A stretch of DNA of 64,000 bases from Emticicia fluvialis (GCF_024793945.1 NZ_JANUSD010000008.1:124001-188000), one strand, 5' to 3'; positions 17,557 through 27,547 are shown, numbered from the stretch's first letter. Program-made: numbers and translations. The notes: generated by a model not told the origin, from the sequence alone.

Positions 17557-17726
17557 TATTATTGCACTTTCCCTGCACCACCCCAATGCCAAACCAATTA
17601 CAACTGAAAAGCCTCAACGGCATACGGGCAATGGCTGCGTTTTAGGATGGTGCTGGGAAATCCTGAGCTATTGCCTTTAAATCTGCTGCATTTTCAATAA
17701 CTTGTATCTGTTATATGCCCCACAAT

Positions 17727-18551
17727 CTAATATCTCTTCATAATCTTTATCAGCGGCTTGGCTATCAGTTCATAACCTTTGTCGGAAGGATGCAAGCCAT
17801 CGTAGGTCATATCTATAGATGTTACCGGATACGGGTATTCATCGGTTTCAGGGTTGAACGGGATATTGATGAAATCCGGAAAACGATAGTTGGTGTAGGC
17901 GCCTGTCTGCGGATTTTTAAGGCGTTTAAATTTTACCAGATTTTCCATTTCCAAGCCTTTGGTATGATACAAATCAACTACCGGGAATTTCTCATATTTG
18001 CCTATTGAATCAATAGCCATGGCGAATGACTCAAGCGTTTGTCCGTTCTTGGGCTTGTAAGAGCCGTAGGCATTGTTCTTGAAATTGAAAAGATACACAA
18101 AATCTACCCGCTGCATGGGTGTTATCAGAATAATCGGCGCGGCAGGATTGAGGCTGCGTAGCTTATCGACAATGATTCTGAACGAGCCGTAAACAGTATT
18201 ATTGCCGGTGTTATTTTTATAATCAGTCAGTTGGCCCAGTGGTCTGCCTTGCCACCAGTCGTTCGTGCCCAGAAAAATAGAATAAACATCGGCTTTAGTT
18301 AGGTTGAGCTTCTCAATGGAGTTGGCAATTCCGCCCGATGTCCAGCCGTTATGGCCCTGATTAACATACTTAATGTGTGGTAATCTTTCAACCACTAAGG
18401 TCATATACCCTTTTGTAATGCGGATATCGGTTTCTTTCTGATGGTCGTTCAGATAGGTGATTGAGTCGCCGATAGCCACCCACGAAAGTTCTTTGAAACT
18501 GAATGAACTGAAAAACGCCAGCAGGACGATAGCAAAGGTTAGTTTTTTCAT
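17727..18551 (-). CDS. secreted SGNH/GDSL-type esterase
   Basis: 275 residues from ATG 18551; the frame runs on to 18626, but the chosen start gives a clean signal peptide (MKKLTFAIVLLAFFSSFSF). Block I is VAIGDSITY (nucleophile Ser), block II includes NQGHNGWTSGG, block III is LGTNDW and block V is DGLHPSDKGYE with Asp and His. SGNH hydrolases of this kind remove acyl groups from polysaccharides. It is divergent from the GH123-like gene and 2 kb from a second SGNH esterase, which points to degradation of an acetylated glycan in the periplasm. Confidence 0.88.
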   Translation of the reverse strand: MKKLTFAIVLLAFFSSFSFKELSWVAIGDSITYLNDHQKETDIRITKGYMTLVVERLPHIKYVNQGHNGWTSGGIANSIEKLNLTKADVYSIFLGTNDWWQGRPLGQLTDYKNNTGNNTVYGSFRIIVDKLRSLNPAAPIILITPMQRVDFVYLFNFKNNAYGSYKPKNGQTLESFAMAIDSIGKYEKFPVVDLYHTKGLEMENLVKFKRLKNPQTGAYTNYRFPDFINIPFNPETDEYPYPVTSIDMTYDGLHPSDKGYELIAKPLIKIMKRY

Positions 18552-18757
18552 GAGGTTGAATGTTTTAGGTGAAGTAAAGTTAAGCATTTTGAAAATGTTT
18601 TCTGTTTTTCTGTCGTCATTTTGCATTTAGAAATCATACGCTTGCCAAGCACTGCCGAATCTTCTTCAAAAGCGATAAAAACTCTTCAATATTTTTGTTT
18701 AATTTGAAATAGATTTAAATCCTCTATTCAACCAGATAAACCTTGAAATACCTACGC

Positions 18758-20491
18758 ATGAAAAATCTGCTTCTGTGGGCATGTTGTTTGTTCACCAACT
18801 TTTCTTTCGCACAAGATGTAAGCCTCGCTCTTCAAAAAAAGCCAGATGTTACTCCCGCTCAATTATCAGCACAATGGGCAAAAGTAAATAAAAGTGTCAA
18901 CGTAAGTTTTGCCTCAGCTAGCAAGCGCTTTGCTCAGGAGTTGCCTCCGGCAATTCAACAAAATTCTATATGGACAGCAAGCGCCTGGAAAGGAGAAAAA
19001 GTTCATACCCAACTTTTGGTATGGGCAAAAACAGAGGTAAATAATGTAACAGTTAGTGTAAGCGACTTAAAAGGCAGCAGCGGAAGCCTGATAAAAAAGA
19101 GCGCTATTTCAACCGGATTTGTGCAATATGTAATGACTGACGAGTTCAGAGACGGCTGCGGATACCGGAAACCTCAGAACTTCGATTCATCTAAAGTAGC
19201 TGATATTATCAATGTAGACCTCAAGAGTATTCAGGTGAAGAAAAATACTACGCAACCTGTATGGCTCAGTATTAAAGTTCCGGCCGATTGCCAGCCGGGC
19301 ATATATTCAGGGACAGTTACGGTAACGGCAGATAAGAAGTATACGCTTAATGTTAACCTGAATGTGGTAGATAAAACGCTGCCACCGCCATCGGAATGGA
19401 GTTACCGACTTGATTTCTGGCAACATCCTTTTGCCATTGCCCGTGTGCATCAATTGCAACCGTGGAGCGAGGCACACTTTGCCATGATGCGAAAGTATTA
19501 TACCATGCTGGCTGATGCCGGACAGAAAATCATCACTACCAGCATTGTGAATGAGCCCTGGGGGCACCAGACTTATGATGATTTCCCGAGTCTGATTAAA
19601 TGGACTAAAAAGAAAAACGGCGAATGGGTCTATGATTACTCACTGTTTGATAAGTACGTGGCTTTTGTAATGAGCTGCGGTATAAAGAAGCAGATTAACT
19701 GCTACAGCATGGTGCCTTGGAAAATTGCTTTTACTTATTACGATGAAGCCGAAGGGAAAGAAGTCGTGTTCACGCAGGCCATTGGCACCCCGGCATATAA
19801 TGATTTCTGGAGAACAATGCTGACAGATTTTACTGCGCACCTGAAACAAAAAGGCTGGTTTGAGATAACCACCATAGCCATGGACGAACGCCCCATGCCT
19901 GCCATGCAAGCGGTTATTAAATTACTGAAAAGCATCGATACAGGCTGGAAGGTATCTTTGGCAGGAGATTTCCACCCTGAAATTGAAAAAGATATTTTTG
20001 ATTACTGTGTGGCATCCAGATGGAAGTACCCAGATGATGTTCTGCAAAGCAGAAAACAACAAAACAAAATAAGTACATGGTACACCTGCTGTGCAGAGAA
20101 ATACCCGAACGCTTTTACATTCTCTCCACCTGACGAAATGGTCTGGATGGGGTGGTACACCGCTGCCACGGGCATGGATGGCTATTTGCGCTGGGCGTTT
20201 AACAGTTGGCCCAAAGCGCCTTTGACCGACAGCCGTTTTACGGCCTGGCCTGCCGGTGATACCTTTCAGGTGTATCCGGGTGCGCTGTCATCTATCCGTT
20301 TCGAGAAAATAATTGAGGGCATTCAGGATTTTGAGAAGATTCAATTACTACGAAAAGAATACCAAAGTAAACAGCAAACAGCCAAGCTTAATAAACTGGA
20401 AGCCGCACTAAAAACATTTGAAATTAAGCATTTAGAGACAGCAAGTGCAGAAGCAACGGTTGCACAGGCAAAAAGTTTATTAAATGAGTAG
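18758..20491 (+). CDS. GH123-like (DUF4091) secreted glycoside hydrolase
   Basis: 578 residues from ATG 18758; a TTG 15 bp upstream is less likely. A signal peptide (MKNLLLWACCLFTNFSFAQ) is followed by a beta-sandwich with PADCQPGIYSGTVTV (~150-210) and a TIM-barrel-like domain starting RLDFWQHP. IAMDERPM contains the adjacent Asp376-Glu377 pair expected of GH123 enzymes, where substrate-assisted catalysis cleaves N-acetyl-galactosaminides. The C-terminal region has MDGYLRWAFNSWP and SIRFEKIIEGIQDFE, typical of DUF4091. It is followed after 27 bp by an SGNH esterase on the same strand, so they likely form an operon acting on N-acetylated glycans. Confidence 0.85.
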   Translation: MKNLLLWACCLFTNFSFAQDVSLALQKKPDVTPAQLSAQWAKVNKSVNVSFASASKRFAQELPPAIQQNSIWTASAWKGEKVHTQLLVWAKTEVNNVTVSVSDLKGSSGSLIKKSAISTGFVQYVMTDEFRDGCGYRKPQNFDSSKVADIINVDLKSIQVKKNTTQPVWLSIKVPADCQPGIYSGTVTVTADKKYTLNVNLNVVDKTLPPPSEWSYRLDFWQHPFAIARVHQLQPWSEAHFAMMRKYYTMLADAGQKIITTSIVNEPWGHQTYDDFPSLIKWTKKKNGEWVYDYSLFDKYVAFVMSCGIKKQINCYSMVPWKIAFTYYDEAEGKEVVFTQAIGTPAYNDFWRTMLTDFTAHLKQKGWFEITTIAMDERPMPAMQAVIKLLKSIDTGWKVSLAGDFHPEIEKDIFDYCVASRWKYPDDVLQSRKQQNKISTWYTCCAEKYPNAFTFSPPDEMVWMGWYTAATGMDGYLRWAFNSWPKAPLTDSRFTAWPAGDTFQVYPGALSSIRFEKIIEGIQDFEKIQLLRKEYQSKQQTAKLNKLEAALKTFEIKHLETASAEATVAQAKSLLNE

Positions 20492-20518
20492 TTTATCTTA
20501 TTCAATACCGATACCACT

Positions 20519-21646
20519 ATGAAACATATTCTCAGTCTTTGCTTTTCGTTGTTGCTGATTAGTTTTTCCTCATTAGCGCAGCCCATCAAATGGTGGAATC
20601 CTGCCCAGGCTACTTATCCGGTTATTGAGGGGAGGGCTTGGCATACCAATTTGGTGAGACCTTATGACCGACTGCCTGCGAAGGCAGAAAAAACGGTACG
20701 AGACGCCGTGTGGTCGCTAGGGCAAAATACGGCCGGTGAATACATCAAATTCACTACCAATGCAACTGAAATAACGGTTCGGTACCAGGTAACAAAGAGC
20801 AAAAGCATGGACCACATGCCTGCCACCGGCGTTAGCGGGGTTGATTTGTATGGCTTGGATGCCAACAATAACTGGCAATGGATTCGGGGCGCTTATAGCT
20901 TTGGTGATACCGTTCATTATAAGTTTACCAATGTTATAAGCACTGTACCTTTCAAGGAGTTTCGCCTGTATTTGCCTTTGTATAATATCCCGAAATGGAT
21001 GCAGGTAGGTGTGCCTGATGGAAAATCATTTACCCCTATTGAGGTGAATAAAGAACCAGCTCTGGTAATGTATGGCACCTCTATTATGCAGGGCGCCTGC
21101 GCCAGCAGACCCGGTCTGGCATGGACAAATATACTGGGGCGCAAACTTAATTTGCCAATTGTTAATCTGGGGTTCTCGGGCAATGGCCGGTTAGAGCCAC
21201 CTGTTATCGACCTATTGAATGAAACCAATGCCCGTCTATTTGTACTTGATTGCCAGCCCAATCTGGTTGATAAAAAAGTGTATTCCGGTGGAGAGATAGA
21301 AAACCGGATACGCACTTCAGTAAAAAGCCTGCAGGCCAAACATCCGGATGTGCCGATTCTTTTGGTAGAACACAGCTGTGGTGTGCCGGAAGTGGGAGTG
21401 GATACCACCTTTTTTAACCGATACAAATGGAGCAGTGAGGTAATGAATAAAACCTTTACCGCCATGAAAAAAGAGGGCGTAAAGCATATTTACCTGCTCA
21501 CGGCAAAAGAAATAGGCTTCGATGCTGCCTCAACCGTAGACGGCACCCATCCAACTGATATAGGCATGATGAAATATGCAGCCGCTTATGAGAAGGTGAT
21601 TAAAGGGATTTTGGGGCGGAGGAAGGGAAATAAAAAAAAAGATTAA
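20519..21646 (+). CDS. secreted SGNH hydrolase with GxDLY N-terminal domain
   Basis: 375 residues. A signal peptide (HILSLCFSLLLISFSSLAQ) is followed by an N-terminal beta domain with GVSGVDLYGLD (the GxDLY motif) and a C-terminal SGNH domain: YGTSIMQGACASRPG (nucleophile Ser), NLGFSGNGRL, VLDCQPN and DGTHPTDIGM with the Asp-His pair. Proteins of this architecture are carbohydrate esterases of Bacteroidota. It is in tandem with the GH123-like gene. Confidence 0.88.
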   Translation: MKHILSLCFSLLLISFSSLAQPIKWWNPAQATYPVIEGRAWHTNLVRPYDRLPAKAEKTVRDAVWSLGQNTAGEYIKFTTNATEITVRYQVTKSKSMDHMPATGVSGVDLYGLDANNNWQWIRGAYSFGDTVHYKFTNVISTVPFKEFRLYLPLYNIPKWMQVGVPDGKSFTPIEVNKEPALVMYGTSIMQGACASRPGLAWTNILGRKLNLPIVNLGFSGNGRLEPPVIDLLNETNARLFVLDCQPNLVDKKVYSGGEIENRIRTSVKSLQAKHPDVPILLVEHSCGVPEVGVDTTFFNRYKWSSEVMNKTFTAMKKEGVKHIYLLTAKEIGFDAASTVDGTHPTDIGMMKYAAAYEKVIKGILGRRKGNKKKD

Positions 21647-21860
21647 AGAAATATTCAAAGTAAGCATTTAGTAACGATTATTTTATGTATTATAAAAACA
21701 ATTTATAGATTATTTGAATTTTATTACTTTTCTAGTGCCGTAAAATAATTTATGATAAACCTAATTGGTGAATTTTCTTTTCTTTGTTAGAATTTAATTA
21801 GTTATACTAAACAAAGGTGTGGTATAAGTACGTTAAAATTGGTTTAAAAGAATCCTCTAA

Positions 21861-22802
21861 ATGAAAATACTATTTGATTATTTTAAAAGAAATAGTTTGA
21901 TTTTTTTCTTAGTTATTACTCTTGCAGTTTTAATTATTACAATTAAATCAGATAAATACATTGGTAATATATATAACCTTGAGTTCAGTATTTTTATAGT
22001 TTACACAAGTGTAACTCTGGTATTGTTATTTAGATTAAATAGTAAAAATACTAATGAAATTACTCTGTCTGATGAAAAACGCCTATTCGATAAAAAGCGG
22101 GAATATTTAGACGCAATTCTTAATACTTTAAAATTAAATATTGATAAGGATTTACAAAAGAGCCTTGAAAGTGGAGACGTGGAAGAAGCGAATAATTTGA
22201 TAGAAGATAAAATTAGTGCACTCAATAAGTTAGTACAAACAGTTAAGGGAGATAATTCAAAATCATTAAGAGGTACAGAAATAAGTTCAGTATCAGAATT
22301 TTATGACTCTACAAGTCTCCGCATTCGTAGAGAAATAAATAGAATACAGAATAATGCTTATGGAAATATAGTAATTGGTGTTGTGGCGTCAGCATTTGCA
22401 ATTTATGTCTTATATCAAACTATTCAAGTGCACAAAATAGAACTTATTGAAATTATTCCTAGAGCCACAATTTCAATATTAATTGAGGCGTTTGCATTTT
22501 TCTTTTTTAGTCAATACCGAAAGCAACAGGAAGAAATAAAGTATTGGAATAATGAAAAAACAAATCTTGATTTAAAGATATTCGCTTTATCCATAGCTAT
22601 TGATGACGAAGAAATAGGAACAAAAGATTATATGAGGTCTTTAATAACAGATTTTATAAAAACAGAAAGGAATTTTTTCGGAATCGCTCAAATCAAAGAT
22701 ACTAAAGAAGAAAAGCAAAGAGAGACAATAGATGATAAAAAGCTATCAGACCAGGTTTTTTCAAAAATTAAAGAATTAGCAGATTTGTTACCCACAAAAT
22801 AA
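21861..22802 (+). CDS. four-helix membrane protein with cytoplasmic coiled-coil, unknown
   Basis: 313 residues, very AT-rich compared with its neighbours. Two membrane helices near the N-terminus (~14-28 and ~41-58), a charged helical linker (60-165, DEKRLFDKKREYLDAILNTL), two more membrane helices (~168-187 and ~198-215), and a charged helical tail. No signature motif and no catalytic residues are evident. It sits alone between unrelated genes with ~210 bp of AT-rich DNA upstream, which suggests recent acquisition. The topology resembles membrane effectors of defence or toxin systems, but this is only a resemblance; I do not recognise the family. Confidence 0.6.
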   Translation: MKILFDYFKRNSLIFFLVITLAVLIITIKSDKYIGNIYNLEFSIFIVYTSVTLVLLFRLNSKNTNEITLSDEKRLFDKKREYLDAILNTLKLNIDKDLQKSLESGDVEEANNLIEDKISALNKLVQTVKGDNSKSLRGTEISSVSEFYDSTSLRIRREINRIQNNAYGNIVIGVVASAFAIYVLYQTIQVHKIELIEIIPRATISILIEAFAFFFFSQYRKQQEEIKYWNNEKTNLDLKIFALSIAIDDEEIGTKDYMRSLITDFIKTERNFFGIAQIKDTKEEKQRETIDDKKLSDQVFSKIKELADLLPTK

Positions 22803-22813
22803 CCAACTCCCCC

Positions 22814-23803
22814 TCAATCCTCCAATATATTCCCTACAAAGGTATTTTTAAAGAAAAAGGCGGTGAGTAGAAATACTACTGCCCAGTTGAGATAGATGTA
22901 GTAAAAGTCCTCAACGTCGCGGTAGATGCTGTCTTTGATTTTTACTTTTTCAAGTCGGTTAATCTGTGCAAAAATATTCTGTAGCGTCTGGTTGTCGGTG
23001 GCTGTAAAAAACTGTCCGTTACCCTGCCGGGCAATTTTCTTAAGGGTGCTTTCATCTACTTTTACATTCTGGCTGTCTTTTCCCACCAGAATGGTGTACA
23101 CCTTTATACCGAACGATTTGGCTAAATCAGCAGCCGTAAGCGGGTCTAACGTTCCTGCGGTATTATCGCCGTCACTTAATATGATGGCTACTTTACTGCT
23201 GCCCGGCACTTCGCGCAGGCGGTTGATACAGGTAGCCAGAGCGCTGCCAATGGCTGTACCCGAGGTTTTTATCATGTTACTGTTTATCTCATCCAGATAC
23301 TCGTTCAGCATATCGTAGTCGGTCGTGAGCGGACAGATGGAGTAAGAATCGGCAGCAAAAATAACCAGCCCGATACGGTCCTGAAAACGGCCTTTAACAA
23401 ACTCCCGGGCCACATTTTTGGCGGCATCGAGGCGGTTTGGGCTCAGGTCTTTTTCAAGCATAGACTCTGATATATCCATCGCCAGCATAATATCAATACC
23501 TTCTGAAAACTGTTCTTTGCTTTCTCGTACACGTTGCGGACGCGCCAGTGATAACAAAACAAAGGCAATGCCCAGGACAAAAAAAAGTGGCGGCAGGAAC
23601 CGTAAATAACTAATTAAGCTGGGTTTTAGCTGAGGGTTGCTCAACGATAAACCAAGTTTCTGTTGGCCGCGGTTGTAAAACAGCCAGCGCAACAAAAACA
23701 AAAACGGGATGCCCGCAATGCAATACAGATACACCCGCTCAGCCCATACGAACGAACGCAGGGTTTCCCATTTAAGCCAGTCTATCGAGAACCAATCCCA
23801 CAT
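22814..23803 (-). CDS. BatA-like von Willebrand factor A membrane protein
   Basis: 329 residues: two N-terminal membrane helices (~25-42, ~68-85), a VWA domain with complete MIDAS motif DISES (~109-113, DxSxS), Thr in SGTAIGSALA and Asp in LSDGDNTAG, then one C-terminal helix (~305-322). This is the layout of BatA of the MoxR/Bat (aerotolerance) module of Bacteroidota. The usual neighbours moxR, DUF58 and batB are not next to it here. The gene ends 11 bp before the convergent membrane-protein gene. Confidence 0.85.
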   Translation of the reverse strand: MWDWFSIDWLKWETLRSFVWAERVYLYCIAGIPFLFLLRWLFYNRGQQKLGLSLSNPQLKPSLISYLRFLPPLFFVLGIAFVLLSLARPQRVRESKEQFSEGIDIMLAMDISESMLEKDLSPNRLDAAKNVAREFVKGRFQDRIGLVIFAADSYSICPLTTDYDMLNEYLDEINSNMIKTSGTAIGSALATCINRLREVPGSSKVAIILSDGDNTAGTLDPLTAADLAKSFGIKVYTILVGKDSQNVKVDESTLKKIARQGNGQFFTATDNQTLQNIFAQINRLEKVKIKDSIYRDVEDFYYIYLNWAVVFLLTAFFFKNTFVGNILED

Positions 23804-23855
23804 TTGTAATTAGTGAATAACTATTGAGTGAATGAGTGATTTAGTGAATGAGTGA

Positions 23856-24683
23856 TTATAAGGATTGCTTGTAATAATCTACTGCTTTTCTTACGCTGCC
23901 GTGTTGTAGTACCAATGCGTGAGCCTCTTCATGAGGGATTTTCAGCTCTTGCATAACCATTCGGGTGGCACGTTCAATCAGTTTCAGGTTGGTAAGTTGC
24001 ATATCTACCATTTTGTTGCCACGTACCCTGCCTAACTGAATCATTACTGCCGTTGAAATCATGTTCAGCACAAGCTTCTGTGCCGTGCCTGCTTTCATAC
24101 GCGTACTGCCTGTTACAAATTCAGGGCCTACTACGGCTTCAACCGGATATTCTGCCTCGGCTGCTACGGCGCTTCCGGCATTGCAAACCACACAGCCTGT
24201 CAGGATACCGTGCTGGCGGGCAGTTTTTAAGCCACCTACTACATACGGCGTTCTACCTGATGCTGCAATGCCAATGAGAGTATCTTTATCGTTTATTTTA
24301 TATTTCGCCAGGTCTATCCATGCCTGTTCAATATCATCTTCGGCATTTTCAACGGCTTTTCTGATAGCCTTGTCTCCACCGGCCATAATTCCTACCACCA
24401 TGCCGTGCGGCACCCCGAAAGTAGGGGGGCACTCAGAGGCATCTACAATACCCAAACGGCCGCTCGTTCCGGCGCCGATGTAGAAAATCCTGCCCCCGGT
24501 TTTCATGCGTGGTACTATCTGGCTAACCAATGCTTCTATCTGCGGAATGCACTTTTCTACGGCATCGGGTACCGTTTTATCTTCTTTATTAATATTGATG
24601 AGCAGTTCATGCACCGACATCTTTTCAAGATTATCGTAATGCGAACTCGATTCTGTTGCCAGTTTTTCTAAGCCAAGAGACAT
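23856..24683 (-). CDS. murQ: N-acetylmuramic acid 6-phosphate etherase
   Basis: 275 residues with the SIS-domain MurQ signatures: FYIGAGTSGRLGIVDASECPP, NAEDDIEQAW, IAASGRTPYVVGGL and GSTRMKAGTAQKLVLNMIST. MurQ cleaves the lactyl ether of MurNAc-6-phosphate, giving GlcNAc-6-phosphate in the cytoplasm, the last step of MurNAc recycling. The anhydro-MurNAc kinase that makes the substrate is encoded 20 kb away (anmK). The start at 24683 and the length are normal for the family. Confidence 0.95.
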   Translation of the reverse strand: MSLGLEKLATESSSHYDNLEKMSVHELLININKEDKTVPDAVEKCIPQIEALVSQIVPRMKTGGRIFYIGAGTSGRLGIVDASECPPTFGVPHGMVVGIMAGGDKAIRKAVENAEDDIEQAWIDLAKYKINDKDTLIGIAASGRTPYVVGGLKTARQHGILTGCVVCNAGSAVAAEAEYPVEAVVGPEFVTGSTRMKAGTAQKLVLNMISTAVMIQLGRVRGNKMVDMQLTNLKLIERATRMVMQELKIPHEEAHALVLQHGSVRKAVDYYKQSL

Positions 24684-24753
24684 ATTCTGCTATTCGTAGT
24701 GTTTTTAAAAGTTTTAATTTAGATGCGCCAGAGCTTATAAAACAGCAATGCAC

Positions 24754-25872
24754 CTATTTATTCCAATATATTATCAGGTTCTTACTCGCTCTCCCTGCGG
24801 CAATAATATCCAAACGGCCGTCGCCGTCCATATCCGCACACTGCATGTCCTCGCAGGCCATTGTGTTGTCGTCAATAATGTGTTCAGTCCATTGGGTAAA
24901 AGTGGCATCAGGTATATAGAATTGAATACCTACCTTTTTATCCTTATTTGGTTCACGCCAGCCTACGGCTATTTGCGGCCTGCCCAGGTTCAGGAAATCG
25001 GCCAGTGCCAGTGCATGCCCCTGATTCAGGTTTTCGGTCAGCACTTGAGGCTCACGGTTATCGCCTACCCAAACCAGCTTATTGCCATGCATGGGCTGAA
25101 CGGTTGCAAAATAGCCATTTTTGTTTACTTCTGCATATTTCAGTTCACCAATCATCATGTTTTTGTGTTCTTTACCCGCTTTCTCCCATTTGTTGGTGTA
25201 CTGATAGGTGCGAAGCCCTTCCTTGCCTCCGATGGTAAGGTATGTGGTGGTATTCTCTTCTGTCACTTCAAAATTATGGGTCAGGTGCATGGTTGAATCA
25301 ATCAAATTGCGCTTCCATTCCGACTTTACATTCTTTGGTACTTCATAAGCCCATATTTTCACACCGGCACCTTCGCCATTGCGGTTACCCAGGCCGTGCA
25401 GGGGTGCCACCACCAGTTGATATTTGTTTTTGGCCTTTACTCATTTCATACGGTGAATCGTTACCTCATGAGGCAGTTCTACCGCTTCCCATTTTTGTGT
25501 AGGGTCAGCAGGACGAATCAGATAATGCACCGAACCTGATTTTATGGGGTCGTTCGTCTCGGCCGGATTCCAGTTGGCGCCAACTGCTACTTCTACTTTG
25601 CCATCACCGTCTATGTCTCGCGCGGCTATGCATACATTATCTCGGGCTGTCAGGTTTTCAATCATCACAAAGCGTTTCCAGTCGCCGTTTCTATACCATA
25701 CAAACTGTTTCTGGTCAGCCAATAATATATCGGGTCGTTTGTCGCCGTCTACATCACCTATGGCCAGTCCATAACCGATACTTACCTGATTATCGATAAT
25801 TTGAGGTATAAAATTTGGGGCTTGCGCAAAACATAACTGTATTGAAAGCACACAGAAAAGGAGAGTTTTCAT
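24754..25872 (-). pseudogene. secreted VCBS/FG-GAP repeat protein interrupted by one in-frame TGA
   Basis: One continuous frame of 373 codons from ATG 25872, broken only by TGA at 25441-25443 (codon 144). Upstream are a signal peptide (MKTLLFCVLSIQLCFAQAP) and calcium-loop FG-GAP repeats (GDVDGDKRPDILLAD, DIDGDGKVEVAVGAN); downstream, LVVAPLHGLGNRNGEG and DMDGDGRLDIIAAG continue the same beta-propeller. The stop falls in HRMK(stop)VKAKNKYQ where Trp (TGG) is plausible. This is a nonsense mutation, a sequencing error, or a read-through site. A GTG at 25413 could give a truncated second product. The protein would be exported; its role is unknown. Confidence 0.85.
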
Positions 25873-25987
25873 AGGTTGAAGGAGAATCAGTAAAACATAC
25901 TACAAAGTTTACAATAAAATTAATTGATTGCGATTCAACCGATAATAAACTTTGTGCCAGGCAGCGATAAGATGGGATATAAACAGC

Positions 25988-26018
25988 AGAAAGCCCTCTT
26001 GGATGTAGAGGACTTTCT
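25988..26018 (-). terminator. hairpin terminator after the M20 peptidase
   Basis: AGAAAG and CCTCT pair with AGAGG and CTTTCT around a 7-base loop, with one C-A mismatch. It lies 15 bp beyond the peptidase stop on the minus strand; a run of A/T follows. Confidence 0.6.
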
Positions 26019-26032
26019 GATTGCGTAGATAG

Positions 26033-27412
26033 TTATTTCATTAATTCAGCATAATGCTTATAAAACAAAGGAATAGTTTCTATGCCCTTGTAGAAGTTGA
26101 CTAAACCATAATGCTCATTAGGCGAATGCAGCGCGTCAGAGTCAAGCCCGAAGCCAAACAAGATAGATTTTAATCCCAGTTCTTTTTCGAACAGAGAAAC
26201 AATCGGTATGCTGCCTCCGCCACGGGTAGGCACAGGTTTTTTGCCAAAGGCTTCTTCCATAGCCAGCATGGCTGCTTTATATCCGGCCGATTCGGTAGGG
26301 GTAACATAAGGTTGCCCTCCGTGGTGGCGGGTAACTGTTACCTTTACAGTAGGCGGTGCAATGCCTCTGAAATGTGCATCGAACAATTCGGCTATTTCTT
26401 CCCAGTCCTGGTCAGGCACTAAACGCATTGATATTTTGGCAAACGCCTTTGATGGTAAAACCGTTTTTGAGCCTTCGCCAGTATAACCTCCCCAGATACC
26501 GTTTACATCCAGTGTCGGGCGGATAGACGCACGCTCACGAGTGGTGTAACCCTTTTCGCCGGTTACTTCGTCAATATCAAGGTCAGCTTTATATTCTTCC
26601 AGACTGAACGGAGCGGCTTCCAGGGCGTCGCGTTCATCGGGTGTCAATTCAACTACTTTATCATAAAAACCCTTAACTGTTATTTTGCCGTCGGCGTCAT
26701 GCATAGAGGCAATCATCTGGCACAATACATTTACAGGGTTTGCCACAGCGCCACCATAAACACCCGAATGCAAATCACGGTTAGGGCCGGTTACTGAGAC
26801 TTCCATGTAGGTTAATCCGCGTAAACCTGTTTCAACTGATGGTATATCATTAGCGATGATAGAAGTATCTGAAATCAGAATCACATCAGCCTTTAGTTTC
26901 TCTTTGTTCTCTTTTACAAAATTACCCAGGTTTTCAGACCCCACCTCTTCTTCTCCTTCAAACATAATCTTTACATTGCACGGCAGATGCCCTTCGGCCA
27001 GCATCATTTCAATGGCTTTTACGTGCATGTAAATCTGTCCTTTGTCATCGCATGATCCGCGGGCAAAAATAGCCCCTTCAGGGTGAATCTTTGTTTGTTT
27101 GATGGTAGGTTCAAACGGTGGCGAATCCCACAGTTCATAAGGGTCAGCAGGTTGCACATCGTAGTGTCCGTAAACCAGAATAGTGGGTAGAGAGGCATCC
27201 ACTATTTTTTCGGCATATACTACCGGGTGCCCGGCTGTGGGGCATATCTCGGCTTTATCAAGGCCTGCCTGCTGTAACTTTTCTTTGATGTATTCGGCTG
27301 CACGAATCATGTCAGGTTGAAATTTAGAATCGGCACTGACAGACGGAATCCTCAGGAAATCAAACAACTCGTTCAGAAAACGGTCTTTGTTCTGGTTGAT
27401 GTAAGTACTCAT
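26033..27412 (-). CDS. M20 family dipeptidase
   Basis: 459 residues. Metal-binding motifs are complete: YGHYDVQPADP (His, Asp), ARGSCDDKGQ (bridging Asp), FEGEEEVGS (catalytic Glu and metal Glu), SDTS, and the C-terminal DALHSPNE (last His). The dimerisation domain spans ~190-350 and begins TGPNRDLHSG. These CNDP/PepV-like zinc peptidases hydrolyse dipeptides in the cytoplasm. It is a single-gene transcription unit with its own terminator. Confidence 0.92.
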   Translation of the reverse strand: MSTYINQNKDRFLNELFDFLRIPSVSADSKFQPDMIRAAEYIKEKLQQAGLDKAEICPTAGHPVVYAEKIVDASLPTILVYGHYDVQPADPYELWDSPPFEPTIKQTKIHPEGAIFARGSCDDKGQIYMHVKAIEMMLAEGHLPCNVKIMFEGEEEVGSENLGNFVKENKEKLKADVILISDTSIIANDIPSVETGLRGLTYMEVSVTGPNRDLHSGVYGGAVANPVNVLCQMIASMHDADGKITVKGFYDKVVELTPDERDALEAAPFSLEEYKADLDIDEVTGEKGYTTRERASIRPTLDVNGIWGGYTGEGSKTVLPSKAFAKISMRLVPDQDWEEIAELFDAHFRGIAPPTVKVTVTRHHGGQPYVTPTESAGYKAAMLAMEEAFGKKPVPTRGGGSIPIVSLFEKELGLKSILFGFGLDSDALHSPNEHYGLVNFYKGIETIPLFYKHYAELMK

Positions 27413-27547
27413 AATATTTTGTTGAAGCGCCCTTGCAAGGCGAGGCAGATAATTATTTGCATGGTAACAGAAAGCAAAAAGCCTGCTGTCTTTTACACAA
27501 AGTAAAAGAATTGCCGCAGAGAATACAAGGAATTTGGCTAACCGCTT

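Noticed and set aside
20917..21465. 182-codon minus-strand frame inside the second SGNH esterase
   Set aside because: Fully within a well-recognised gene and without any known domain; a shadow frame.
24748..25296. 182-codon plus-strand frame opposite the FG-GAP pseudogene
   Set aside because: No signal or motif; the minus-strand frame has signal peptide and calcium-loop repeats.
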